A DNA stretch of 50,549 nt from Deltaproteobacteria bacterium (lineage in GTDB: Bacteria > Myxococcota_A > Polyangia > GCA-2747355), in contig JACKDQ010000020.1 in the NCBI GenBank assembly GCA_020633415.1, positions 1 to 50,549 on the forward strand, given 5' to 3'. Below, one piece after another: positions 7,994 through 16,416 of this stretch; positions within the stretch are counted from its first letter, which is position 1; every line of letters begins with the position of its first letter. The position numbers and the translations under genes are program-made. The notes beneath the pieces were generated by a model. It made no database searches and was not told where the DNA came from. It saw nothing but the letters and a program-made list of their open reading frames with translations.

Positions 7994-10900
7994 TGGTCGA
8001 GTCCCGCCTTTCCTTGTCGCTGTCTTCGCTGCGGCCGCGCTCGGAACCGTTCGCGCCGCGTGTTGCGCCATCGGCTAGGAGCGGCAGCAACGTTTCGCGC
8101 AAGGTCTCGATGCTTGGCTGCTGTTGCCGTTGTTTGAGCGCTTCGACGCAGCGCTGCGTCGCCAAGGCGACCATCCGGTAGATCTCGTTGCGCGGCGTGC
8201 CCTCGGTGAGCGCGAGCAGCGCTTCGTAGCTCAGCAGGCGGCCGACGCGTGCGGTCACATCGCGCCCTTTGATCATATACGAACCCTTGGGCAACACGTC
8301 ATGGGTGCCCTCGAGATACATCGGCAGGATTCCGACGCGGCCCCGCATCGCTAGGTAACCGAGGCTCGAACGAAACTCAGTCATTTGGCCATCAGTCGAA
8401 CGCGTGCCCTCGGCAAAGATCAGCAAGTTGTAGCCTTGCTCGAGCAAGTCCGTCGAGCGCTTGAGTGATTTGCGCAACGAGCCGGCGCGATCCATCGGCA
8501 CCAGGTTGGTAAAGTTGTCGAACAGCGCGCGCTTGAGGCGATTGTCGAAAAAGTAATCCGATGCAGCCAGTGTGCGCAGATTGCGCCCGGCATCACCCAG
8601 CGCGTGCTTAACCAAGCCGATATCCGCGTGCGAGCAGTGGTTGGGTGCAACGATGAAGTTGCAGTGCTGGGGGACCAGCTGTTGCCCTTCGATGCGCGTC
8701 TTGAGCAGCGCGTTGTAGGCCGCGCGATGGCCGAGACCGACGACGCGTCGACCGAGCTCAACGATCGGTGCTGGCACGCGGAGCTCTTCGGAGAGATCCC
8801 CATCGGCGATCTCTGCACTCGGGGTCCGTCGGTTGCTGTCGGCGCTGCGCTCGACCACCGCCGCCAACTCGCGCATTGTGGTGATCGTCGTCAGGTCGCC
8901 GCTGTGGGTTAACGCCCCGCCCGCAGCCTCGATCGCTACGGCGAGCTCCGTGTATAGCAGACTATCGAAACCCAGTTCGTCGAAGCGTGCCGACATCGTC
9001 ACCCGCGCCCGCGGTCGATTACAGACACCGGCCACAACATCGAGCAGCCAGTCTTCCTTGGTGCGCGCCTTCGGTGTGGCGGCGATCGCCGTCGAGGAAT
9101 CGACGACTTTCTGCAGACGCTCGAGTTCGGCAACGACCTCGCGGCGTCTGATCTTGCGGGTCGCCGTGCGTGGTAGCTCGCGGTCCCAGAGATGGAGCGT
9201 CTTGATCCGTTTGTAAAACGGCAGGTCGGCAGATACCGCGCGGATGTGCTCTTCCACGCGTCGTTGGACCTCGCTGCGGCTGAGCTGCTTGTCGTGCTCG
9301 TAGTCGGGGACGACGAGTGCGCCGACGCGCTCAGCGGAGCCATCAGGAATGCCGACGATCGAGAGCTCTTTGATCAATTCGTGATCGCCGTAGAGCTCCT
9401 CCAATTCGTCGGGGTAGATGTTCTTTCCGCCCTCATCGACGATCACTTCCTTGGAGCGGCCGACGATGTAAAGGTTGCGATCGTCGTCGAAATAACCGAG
9501 GTCGCCGGTATGCAGCCAGCCCTCGCGAATCGTCGCGTCGGTGGCTTTCGGGTCGTCGACGTAGCCCGCCATCACGTTGTGACCGCGCGCGATCACTTCG
9601 CCAACGCCGGATGCATCGGGATTGAGGATCTGCAGCTCGACATTGGGAAGCGGGCGTCCAACGGTTCCCAATAGCAATCCGTCATCGGGGCGCGTCACGG
9701 TTAGCACCGGGGAGGCTTCGGTCAGACCGTAGCCCTCGAGCAGTGGCATGCCCAGCCCAAAAAAGAGCTTCTTGACGTGATCAGCGAGCGACGAGCCGCC
9801 GCTGATTAGATAGCGGATGCGACCGCCGAAGCGATAGTGGACCGCCATAAACAGCAGTCGGCCAAGATCGAATGGGCTCTTCTTCTGGATCCAGCTATTG
9901 AATTCCAGCATGCCGTTGAGCAACAGCTCTATCCAGCGTGGGCCTTGTCCTAGTCGGTTCTTGATCCGTCGGTAGAGCAGGTCCCACAACGCGGGTACAC
10001 CGACGATCGCCGTCGTCTTGCCCTGGGCGAGTGCGTCGCTGATCGAATCCGAGTTGAGCTCATCGAGGTACGAGACCTGGGCGCCTGCCGAAAGCGGCAT
10101 CAACAGCCCGGCGGCGAATTCGAAGGTGTGGTGCAGCGGGAGCACGCTGAGCATGCCGTCGCGCGGGCCGAACTCGAAGACCCGTGCTAGCTCTGAGACC
10201 ATGAAGGTGAAGTTGCGATGCGTGAGCTGTACGCCTTTGGGCGAACCCGTCGTGCCCGAGGTGTAGATCAAGCTCGCTGGTGCGTCGCGCGGTACGCGCA
10301 TGGGCAACTTGGCGCGCCGACGGTCATGCTCCTCCAGTGAGATCTTGGCGAAGGCGTCGGCGAACATCCATAGTGCTGGCCCGTCGTCGGGAAGGGCCGC
10401 CAATCGTTTGGCAAGTTGCGGATGCTTTTCTAGCTGCTTCTCGCTGCAGAGAATGCCGCGCGGTCGACCGCTCTTGGCGATGTTGATCAGCTCGTCGGTT
10501 GTCGACTCGCGATCGACGGGAATGCAGGTCGCACCGGCTTTGAGCACGCCGAAGTAGGCCATCGGCCACTCCGGCCGGTTCTCCGAGAGCAACATCACGC
10601 GTTGTCCGGCCTGGATGCCGTTCTCCACCAGGAAGCCGGCGACGCGGGTAGCGAGCTCTTGCAGCTCGCCGTAGGTGTATTGGTCGCGATGACCATCACG
10701 CTCCATGCGCAGCGCAACGCGGTGTTGATGTAGTTTTGACGAGGTGTCGAAAAGCTCGACCAGGTTGTTGTAGGTGTAGATCGTTTTCGGCTGTGCCGCG
10801 AAATCATCTTCGAGCTCGGGCAGGACCCAGCGCTGCAGGCCGGGATAGTGCACGTCGAGCAGATAGTGGTGCCAGTCGATCTTGTCGATATCCCAGGGCA

Positions 10901-12455
10901 AGAGGTGGCGCTCTTCTTCAACGATCCGCGCGTGCAGCGCTCGCATGTTGTCGGCGCGAAACTCGTAGTGGTTCTCGACAGTGAACGGTCGATAGACCTC
11001 GAAGATGTCGTCGACACCGCTGGCGATCTGCTCGATGCGATCGACTCGCCGGCGCACGTTGTCGACGAGATCCGCGACGTGGGCGCCACCCCAGCTCGGG
11101 CGAACGCGGTCGAGCAAACGCTGGGCGCGCTTGGCGGCTTTGGCCAACAGCGGGACCGTCGAGTGCTCGAATTGCTCCGGTGTGACCGCTTTAACTTCCA
11201 TCCGCGCGGTTAGTCGATTGAGCGCGCGGTTGCCGGTTTCTTTCTGCTCGAAGTGGCGACGTTTGTGTAACCCGAGCAATGTGACCATTCGCTTCATGCG
11301 GATCGGATCGGGTGTATCGCCGGAGCAGAGTTGATAGACCAACGGTGGCGTTTCGACCATCGCTTGGGCAGCCGCCGAGAGAATGCCAGCACAGACGTTG
11401 TCGACCGGGATGATGTCGAGGATCAGCCTATCCGAGCAAGGCACGGTGGCGTTGCCCTTGAGCGCCAAAAAGACGATTGGCGCGCTGGTCGTGAAACCTT
11501 CGTTCCAGCCCGGGAAGGGAAACTTTAGCGCGCTCTCGACGATCGCCGGACGAACGATCGTCTTGACGATGCCATCCTCGGCGGCGACAAGCTGCTCGGC
11601 GAGCGACTTGGTATAGGTGTAGATGTTGGGCCAACCCCAACGTAGCGCGCGCTCTTCGCCGAGTTTGCTCAGCCGGTCGCGCGTCCAGTTCTTGCGCTCG
11701 CGCGCTTCGGCCAGCTTAAGGTAGCGCTCGTTATCGGGATCGCGACCTTCACGCCGCAGGCGCTCTCGCGCCGCCTTGCGCAGCTCGGCGGCCAACACCG
11801 AATCTCGCGCCTCCTCGCGCACACGCTCGGTCAGTTTGGCGCAGTCGGCGATCTCTTCTTCGACCGAAAACGTCGTGCCCTCGAGCTCGTCGCGTCGCGG
11901 AAAGAAGCCGACGACGTCTTCCGACTCCCAGATCGTTGCCGACCGGTTGCCGGCGACAAAGCAGGTCGAGACGTGGATCAGCGCCGGCCGCTTCATCCGC
12001 TTGACGAAGGCCAGGATGTTTTTGGTCCCGGTGACGTTGGTGCGTAGCGACTGGTCGAGTGCCGGGTTGAAGGTCACCTTGCCCGAGCTGTTGATCACCA
12101 CGTCGATATCGTCGGCGATCGCTTGGGCCTCTTCGGCCGAGTACCCGAGGTTCTCGTTGGTGATGTCACCACCGACGACGCGGACCTTCTCCTCGATCAG
12201 CGAATTGAGCGTCTTACCGAACCGTGCGCGCAGCGGGTCAAACACCGGCGAACCGACGACGTCCTTCCAAAAACGCGTCTCGCTGTCGGTTCCGCTGCCC
12301 GCGCGCACCATCAGATAGATGCGGCCGATGTTGGCAAAGCGGTCGAGCAGCATCGCCAAGCAAACTTTGCCGACGAAGCCTGTGCCGCCAAGCAGAAAGA
12401 TCTTTCGCCCGTTGAAGATCTGATTGAGTGAGAGTTGGACGTCGATCGCGCTCAT
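7983..12455 (-). CDS. elbD: Multidomain ether-lipid synthase, ElbD-like (reductase / AMP-ligase / acyl carrier / PlsC acyltransferase)
   Basis: The 1490-residue protein joins four domains. First is an acyl-CoA/thioester reductase of the Male-sterility type (about 15-390; GGTGFVG at 23-29, YTYTK near 279-283). Second is an AMP-dependent acyl ligase (about 565-1115; YTSGTTGSPKG at 731-741, GYGLTEASP near 908, TGDLGYF near 983). Third is a phosphopantetheine carrier (about 1130-1205; LGFDSL with Ser1165). Fourth is a PlsC-type acyltransferase (about 1240-1420; NHCSHAD with His1273 and Asp1278, FAEGTRS at 1347-1353). This is the architecture I recall for Myxococcus xanthus ElbD, which makes alkyl ether lipids. 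The ATG at 12455 overlaps the LarA-like stop by four bases (ATGA), preferred over an upstream start that would add 67 Arg-rich residues. Expected location is cytoplasm or inner membrane face. Confidence 0.88.
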   Translation of the reverse strand: MSAIDVQLSLNQIFNGRKIFLLGGTGFVGKVCLAMLLDRFANIGRIYLMVRAGSGTDSETRFWKDVVGSPVFDPLRARFGKTLNSLIEEKVRVVGGDITNENLGYSAEEAQAIADDIDVVINSSGKVTFNPALDQSLRTNVTGTKNILAFVKRMKRPALIHVSTCFVAGNRSATIWESEDVVGFFPRRDELEGTTFSVEEEIADCAKLTERVREEARDSVLAAELRKAARERLRREGRDPDNERYLKLAEARERKNWTRDRLSKLGEERALRWGWPNIYTYTKSLAEQLVAAEDGIVKTIVRPAIVESALKFPFPGWNEGFTTSAPIVFLALKGNATVPCSDRLILDIIPVDNVCAGILSAAAQAMVETPPLVYQLCSGDTPDPIRMKRMVTLLGLHKRRHFEQKETGNRALNRLTARMEVKAVTPEQFEHSTVPLLAKAAKRAQRLLDRVRPSWGGAHVADLVDNVRRRVDRIEQIASGVDDIFEVYRPFTVENHYEFRADNMRALHARIVEEERHLLPWDIDKIDWHHYLLDVHYPGLQRWVLPELEDDFAAQPKTIYTYNNLVELFDTSSKLHQHRVALRMERDGHRDQYTYGELQELATRVAGFLVENGIQAGQRVMLLSENRPEWPMAYFGVLKAGATCIPVDRESTTDELINIAKSGRPRGILCSEKQLEKHPQLAKRLAALPDDGPALWMFADAFAKISLEEHDRRRAKLPMRVPRDAPASLIYTSGTTGSPKGVQLTHRNFTFMVSELARVFEFGPRDGMLSVLPLHHTFEFAAGLLMPLSAGAQVSYLDELNSDSISDALAQGKTTAIVGVPALWDLLYRRIKNRLGQGPRWIELLLNGMLEFNSWIQKKSPFDLGRLLFMAVHYRFGGRIRYLISGGSSLADHVKKLFFGLGMPLLEGYGLTEASPVLTVTRPDDGLLLGTVGRPLPNVELQILNPDASGVGEVIARGHNVMAGYVDDPKATDATIREGWLHTGDLGYFDDDRNLYIVGRSKEVIVDEGGKNIYPDELEELYGDHELIKELSIVGIPDGSAERVGALVVPDYEHDKQLSRSEVQRRVEEHIRAVSADLPFYKRIKTLHLWDRELPRTATRKIRRREVVAELERLQKVVDSSTAIAATPKARTKEDWLLDVVAGVCNRPRARVTMSARFDELGFDSLLYTELAVAIEAAGGALTHSGDLTTITTMRELAAVVERSADSNRRTPSAEIADGDLSEELRVPAPIVELGRRVVGLGHRAAYNALLKTRIEGQQLVPQHCNFIVAPNHCSHADIGLVKHALGDAGRNLRTLAASDYFFDNRLKRALFDNFTNLVPMDRAGSLRKSLKRSTDLLEQGYNLLIFAEGTRSTDGQMTEFRSSLGYLAMRGRVGILPMYLEGTHDVLPKGSYMIKGRDVTARVGRLLSYEALLALTEGTPRNEIYRMVALATQRCVEALKQRQQQPSIETLRETLLPLLADGATRGANGSERGRSEDSDKERRDSTNAR

Positions 12456-14050
12456 GAGACGTCGGTCATTAAGATCGGTGGGTGGTGCATCAGCGTGATC
12501 TCCGGCGAGGGCCCGGTGTAGCTCTTGGCCATCGCCAGCGCTTCGGCCATCGTGTCGGCACGTTCCCAGCCGAGGATCTCGGGGACGTGCGCGTTGACCG
12601 CGCCGGCGACGATCACCTTGCCGACATGTTGCCGGCCGTTTTCGCCCCAGTACCACATGAAGAATGGGTGGGCGCCGTGATAGGCATTACCGCGTCGATA
12701 CATCTCGATGTAGCTCGGGTTGTGGGCGAACTCGAGCTCGTACTTGTCGCGCAGCGTAAAGGCGTCGCGCGTCTCGGGTAACAAGCGGTGAAAGAACTCG
12801 ATATAACTCGGGTGAAATTGGTGGTCGAAATCGTCGTAGCACGGGTGGGCGATGATCAGCACACCGTCTTTCTTGAGCAGCGGCTTGCCGCGGTACATGT
12901 TGTGAAAGTAGCCGAGTGCCATCACCTGAACGAGCAGCGGGTTGAGGATCGAGTTGACGTTGTAGGGCGAGACGTAGGGGATTCCGGTGACTACGATGTC
13001 GGCCTGGCCCTCGACCTTCACCGCGTATTGCTCGAAGCACTTCTCGAGGATCTTCGCATGGACCGGTTCAGTGCGCCCGGCGTGACAGGCGATCAATTCG
13101 TAGGCTGCCGGGATCGAAAAGAGCAGCTTGCGTTTCGCTGCCCAGGGCATCTTGGAGAGCGCCCATTTTGTACCCTCGAACTTGAGTCGATCGAACTCGG
13201 TGAACTCGTCCTCGTTCTTCATCAGGAAGTCGATCTGACCGTCGAACATCCGATTGTTTAGCGCGGTCTCGATGTGGAAGACGTTCATCTTCTCGTCGAC
13301 GATCTTACCGATCCGATCGCATTTTTTCGCCAGCGCTGAACGACCCGGGTCCATATAGCTGTCGCATTCGCGGATCGTTTGTGGCTCGTGATGGGCGCGT
13401 AGCGCAGGGTAATCGCAGAGGCCAACGCCGACCGACTTGTGTCCACCATCCATCGGCACCAGATTGATGTTGACGTAGATCACCAGGTCCGACTCGACGG
13501 CGCGGCGATTGACGTTGACGATTTCGCCGTGATCGGTTTCGCCCAGTGTGACCATCCCATCGGGGTCTTCGGCGTCGTGGTTGTAGTAGCGGTCGGGATA
13601 GAAGGCGTCGTGGATCTTGCGGCCGACCATCCGGCGCATTTCGCGTTCAGTCATCCGACGGTGCAGCGAGTTGGCGATGATCAGATGAACGTCGTCGACG
13701 CCGTGGGCATCGAGCATCTCGAGCAAGATCTCGCAGATCGTTTGTCGCAGGTCGGGCGTGCGCATCGGCGGCAACGGCAAGCTGATGTCGTCGAGTGCGA
13801 TCGTGACTTTCATTCCCGGCGAGAGTTGGGCGAACAGTGGATCGCAATCGTGAGGATGGTTCAGCGCGTGACGGATCGCCGCCTGCGGATTGGCCAGCCC
13901 TTGAATCGGTGGCCGCGGGTAGATCACACGCGTCCCGATCGGGAAATCCTCGATCCAAAGATCTTCGCCGTAGAACAAAATGCGCGGCGCAGAATCGCTG
14001 TCGATGTAGGTAACCGAATCGTCTAATTTGCGTCGCGGTCGTGCACGCAT
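12452..14050 (-). CDS. LarA/DUF2088-family protein in the ether-lipid-type operon
   Basis: The 532-residue product has features of the nickel-pincer lactate racemase (LarA) fold: TIALDDIS..P near 83-95, LHRRMTEREM (His130, matching the first catalytic His of LarA), TLGETDHGEIV near 168-178, and GGHKSVGVG with Lys205 where LarA attaches the pincer cofactor. The usual PH..AG..GG.K segment is shortened to NLVPMDGGHK, so the second catalytic His of LarA seems absent. Lactate racemisation is therefore unlikely, and a different 2-hydroxyacid-like or glycerol-type substrate, or a cofactor-free role, is possible. The family averages about 420-430 residues, so this one is long. It sits 17 bp after the HAD gene and overlaps the ElbD-like gene by four bases. 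Confidence 0.78.
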   Translation of the reverse strand: MRARPRRKLDDSVTYIDSDSAPRILFYGEDLWIEDFPIGTRVIYPRPPIQGLANPQAAIRHALNHPHDCDPLFAQLSPGMKVTIALDDISLPLPPMRTPDLRQTICEILLEMLDAHGVDDVHLIIANSLHRRMTEREMRRMVGRKIHDAFYPDRYYNHDAEDPDGMVTLGETDHGEIVNVNRRAVESDLVIYVNINLVPMDGGHKSVGVGLCDYPALRAHHEPQTIRECDSYMDPGRSALAKKCDRIGKIVDEKMNVFHIETALNNRMFDGQIDFLMKNEDEFTEFDRLKFEGTKWALSKMPWAAKRKLLFSIPAAYELIACHAGRTEPVHAKILEKCFEQYAVKVEGQADIVVTGIPYVSPYNVNSILNPLLVQVMALGYFHNMYRGKPLLKKDGVLIIAHPCYDDFDHQFHPSYIEFFHRLLPETRDAFTLRDKYELEFAHNPSYIEMYRRGNAYHGAHPFFMWYWGENGRQHVGKVIVAGAVNAHVPEILGWERADTMAEALAMAKSYTGPSPEITLMHHPPILMTDVS

Positions 14051-14067
14051 CGTATCGTGTCCAGGCG

Positions 14068-14730
14068 TTATCGAAGGTCTAAGATCGGCCAGTCATGGCG
14101 GGTTGCCGTGGCGCGCAGCCGCATGTCGGGATTGACGGCGGTAGGGTGCCCGACTACCGAGAGCATCGGCAGGTCGCTCATCGAGTCGCTGTAGCTGAAG
14201 CAGTCGTTGAGCGAGATCTGCTGCGCTTCGCAATAGGTACGGATCCAGGAGGCTTTGGTCGCCGCCGCCAACACCGGAGGCAGCAATCGGCCGGTGGCCA
14301 GGCCGCCGACGAACTCCAGGCGGTTGGCGACGCAGAGGTCCATGCCGAGGTGCTCGACGAGCGGCGCGACGCAGAAGTCGAGTGCCCCGGTGACCAAGAC
14401 TTGCTTGAGCCCCAGTGACTTGGACTTGGAGATCAGCTGGTAAGCGCCCGGAAAGATCGCCGGCTTGAGCACGTCCTCGAATAGCTCGGCTGCCAGGTAG
14501 CGCAGCCGGTCTTCCGATTCGCCCTTGTAGCGGCGAAAGAAGATCTCGTTGAAGACCTTGCGGCTGTAGGCATCAGCAGCCAGAAACATCGGCACCGAGA
14601 CGGCCGTTTGCAGCGTCTTTTTCAGCGAAGGCAAAAGCCCTTGTTGGTTGCGCGCAAAAAAGCCGAGGGCGTGAACCAGGTTGGTTCGCACCAATGTCCC
14701 GTCGAGGTCGTAGAAGGCTGCCGCCGACAT
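14068..14730 (-). CDS. HAD-IB family phosphatase (phosphoserine-phosphatase-like)
   Basis: The 220-residue protein shows all haloacid-dehalogenase motifs of subfamily IB: YDLDGTL (nucleophile Asp8, Asp10), VTGALD (motif II), a Lys in AAATKASW (motif III) and YSDSMSDLPML (motif IV). A helical cap of about 70 residues follows motif I. Such enzymes hydrolyse phosphomonoesters, and relatives dephosphorylate phosphoserine or lysophosphatidic acid-like lipids. As the first gene of the operon with the ElbD-like synthase, removal of a phosphate from a glycerolipid intermediate is a reasonable but unproven role. Confidence 0.88.
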   Translation of the reverse strand: MSAAAFYDLDGTLVRTNLVHALGFFARNQQGLLPSLKKTLQTAVSVPMFLAADAYSRKVFNEIFFRRYKGESEDRLRYLAAELFEDVLKPAIFPGAYQLISKSKSLGLKQVLVTGALDFCVAPLVEHLGMDLCVANRLEFVGGLATGRLLPPVLAAATKASWIRTYCEAQQISLNDCFSYSDSMSDLPMLSVVGHPTAVNPDMRLRATATRHDWPILDLR

Positions 14731-14824
14731 CAGGGCGACATAGCAGGATCTTTAGAGCTCGGTCAAGGTGAGTAGCTAGATTTTAGCGTTTTGGTTCTGC
14801 GTGGTTAGATCGCTTTGGCGGCGA

Positions 14825-15373
14825 TCAGTGGCCAAAGCGCATCATCAGTCCGATCGCCCCCTCGAAGACGTGCTCACCGTCACCCGAAAAGACGTAGGCG
14901 TAGTCGATTTCGGCGACGATGCCGGTTCGCTCGGTCAGCCAGTAGTAGGCGCCGACCGAGGCCATCAGGCTAAACGCCGAGTGGGTGTTGCCGTCGTGAA
15001 TCACCAAGTCGTAGGCCGGTCCCGCACCGACGAACAGCTCGGTGTTGTGGCTCAGCGCGAAGGGCTTTTTGAACAACAGGTCGATCGGGATGCGCGTGAT
15101 GTGCGCGCGAAACAGCGCGCTCGCCGCGAGTTCGACTTCGAGCCAATGGGGAATCGCAACCAGTTCGTAAAACAGCCCGGCGCCCCAAAACGAGTGGGTC
15201 TCGACGCCCGACCCGCCGGCAGCGAGGCCGATCGCCTTGACGCCGGCGATGTGGTGCATGCCCGCGGCGTGCGCTGTGTCAGCGTTGGCTTGCGCCGTCG
15301 ACGAAAGCAGAAACAATGTGCAGCCGACCAGTAGGCAACTCTTGATCTTACGGTATCCCACGTGACTCTCCAT
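14825..15373 (-). CDS. Probable outer-membrane beta-barrel or secreted protein
   Basis: The 182-residue product has a signal peptide (CLLVGCTLFLLSSTAQA, cleavage near residue 27). The mature part consists of alternating polar and nonpolar strands separated by Gly, Asn and Asp turns (AGLFYELVAIPHWLEVEL, ELFVGAGPAYDLVIHDG, TGIVAEIDYAYVFSG), ending IGLMMRFGH. A C-terminal residue pattern of hydrophobic strand plus aromatic is typical of small OmpA/OmpW-like eight-strand barrels. The start at 15373 is chosen for the signal peptide; two in-frame starts lie upstream. It is 94 bp upstream of the HAD gene on the same strand and may or may not share its transcript. Confidence 0.66.
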   Translation of the reverse strand: MESHVGYRKIKSCLLVGCTLFLLSSTAQANADTAHAAGMHHIAGVKAIGLAAGGSGVETHSFWGAGLFYELVAIPHWLEVELAASALFRAHITRIPIDLLFKKPFALSHNTELFVGAGPAYDLVIHDGNTHSAFSLMASVGAYYWLTERTGIVAEIDYAYVFSGDGEHVFEGAIGLMMRFGH

Positions 15374-15438
15374 CCGTTCGAACAGCGCTACCATCGGCGA
15401 TTCCGCCGGGCCTAGCAACAGCCCAGCGCGCACTACCT

Positions 15439-15478
15439 GCGCAAAAACAAATAGATCCGCAGGGGGTCTGTTTTGCGC
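15439..15478. promoter_or_regulatory. Imperfect inverted repeat between divergent genes
   Basis: Arms GCGCAAAAACA (15439-15449) and TGTTTTGCGC (15469-15478) are complementary except for one extra A. They sit in the 164-bp space between the barrel protein gene and the VOC gene. TAGAAT at 15479-15484 could be a -10 for the VOC gene, so the repeat could be an operator. Function is inferred from position only. Confidence 0.3.
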
Positions 15479-15537
15479 TAGAATCGCTTCTTCCGCCGTG
15501 CTAGACGTATCTGAACAAATGAACAGGAGTCGCCCTG

Positions 15538-16329
15538 ATGAGCAACGATAACAAAACCGTAGAGCCCTATACCCACGGCAAGTTTGTCTGGTTCGAGTTG
15601 GTCACACGCGAGGTCGAAAAGGCCAAGGCCTATTACAGCGAGTTGTTTGGCTGGAAAGCCAAGACCGAGCAGATGGGTCCGATGACTTACACGATGCTCT
15701 CCGTCGGTGAGCGCGGTATCGGTGGTATCGTTTCTCCTCCCGACGCGCAGATTCCTTCCCACTGGAACAACTACATCACCGTGCCCGATGTTACCGCTTA
15801 CGCCAAAAAGGCCGAGGCCGCAGGCGGCAAGGTGCTGATGCCCGAACAGACGATCCCCGAGGGCGGAACGTTCTGCCTGCTTGCTGACCCTGCCGGAGCA
15901 ACCTTTTCGATCTGGCGCTCGGCAAAGCCCAATACAGAGCCGGAAAGAGATCCCGAGCTCGGCGACCTCTGCTGGTTTGAGTTGATGACCACCGACATCG
16001 AAAAGGCCAAGTCGTTTTACGGCGAGCTGTTCAATTGGAAATTCGAAAAGGGGCCGATGGGTGAGATGGAGTATTGGATCGCCAAGCGCGGCGACAAGAT
16101 GACCTGCGGCATCACCACGCTCCCCGAGCAGGCCAAGCAAGCCGGTGCGCCGCCCCATTGGCTAAGCTATGTGGCCGTCGAGAACCTCGAGCAGACCAAT
16201 GCGCGCGCCGACAAGCAAGGCGGCACGTCGCTGTTCGGTCCGATGGAAATCCCCAACATCGGCAAGTTCAGTATCTATCAAGGCCCCGAGGGTGGCGTGC
16301 TCGCCCATTTCCAAGGCCAACCGCAGTAG
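15538..16329 (+). CDS. VOC (glyoxalase/bleomycin-resistance) superfamily protein, two modules
   Basis: The 263-residue product contains two homologous VOC modules. They begin FVWFELVTREVEKAKAYY (about residue 14) and LCWFELMTTDIEKAKSFY (about residue 145), each followed by ELFGWK or ELFNWK. This duplicated form is like the CFP32/27-28 kDa antigen-type proteins, mostly annotated as glyoxalase or hydroxylase-like and of unknown substrate. Metal ligands cannot be assigned with confidence. It has no signal peptide, so a cytoplasmic location is expected. CAGGAG at 15524-15529 precedes the ATG. A GC-rich hairpin lies between it and the convergent diguanylate cyclase gene. Confidence 0.86.
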   Translation: MSNDNKTVEPYTHGKFVWFELVTREVEKAKAYYSELFGWKAKTEQMGPMTYTMLSVGERGIGGIVSPPDAQIPSHWNNYITVPDVTAYAKKAEAAGGKVLMPEQTIPEGGTFCLLADPAGATFSIWRSAKPNTEPERDPELGDLCWFELMTTDIEKAKSFYGELFNWKFEKGPMGEMEYWIAKRGDKMTCGITTLPEQAKQAGAPPHWLSYVAVENLEQTNARADKQGGTSLFGPMEIPNIGKFSIYQGPEGGVLAHFQGQPQ

Positions 16330-16346
16330 CGGGCATTTTTCGCGTG

Positions 16347-16377
16347 CGCCGACGGCGTTGTCATGGCGTCGTCGGCG
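16347..16377. terminator. GC-rich hairpin between convergent genes
   Basis: CGCCGACG (16347-16354) pairs perfectly with CGTCGGCG (16370-16377) across a 15-nt loop. It lies 17 bp after the VOC stop and 40 bp after the end of the convergent GGDEF gene. No T-run follows on either strand, so it is at best a weak or Rho-assisted terminator. Confidence 0.3.
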
Positions 16378-16416
16378 GTTGCCAACCTCGTACGCCGGCT
16401 GCCAGTTGTCGTGGCG

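Noticed and set aside
15478..16158. A 226-residue open frame on the minus strand, opposite the VOC gene.
   Set aside because: The plus-strand VOC modules are duplicated and unmistakable. The other frame is a shadow.
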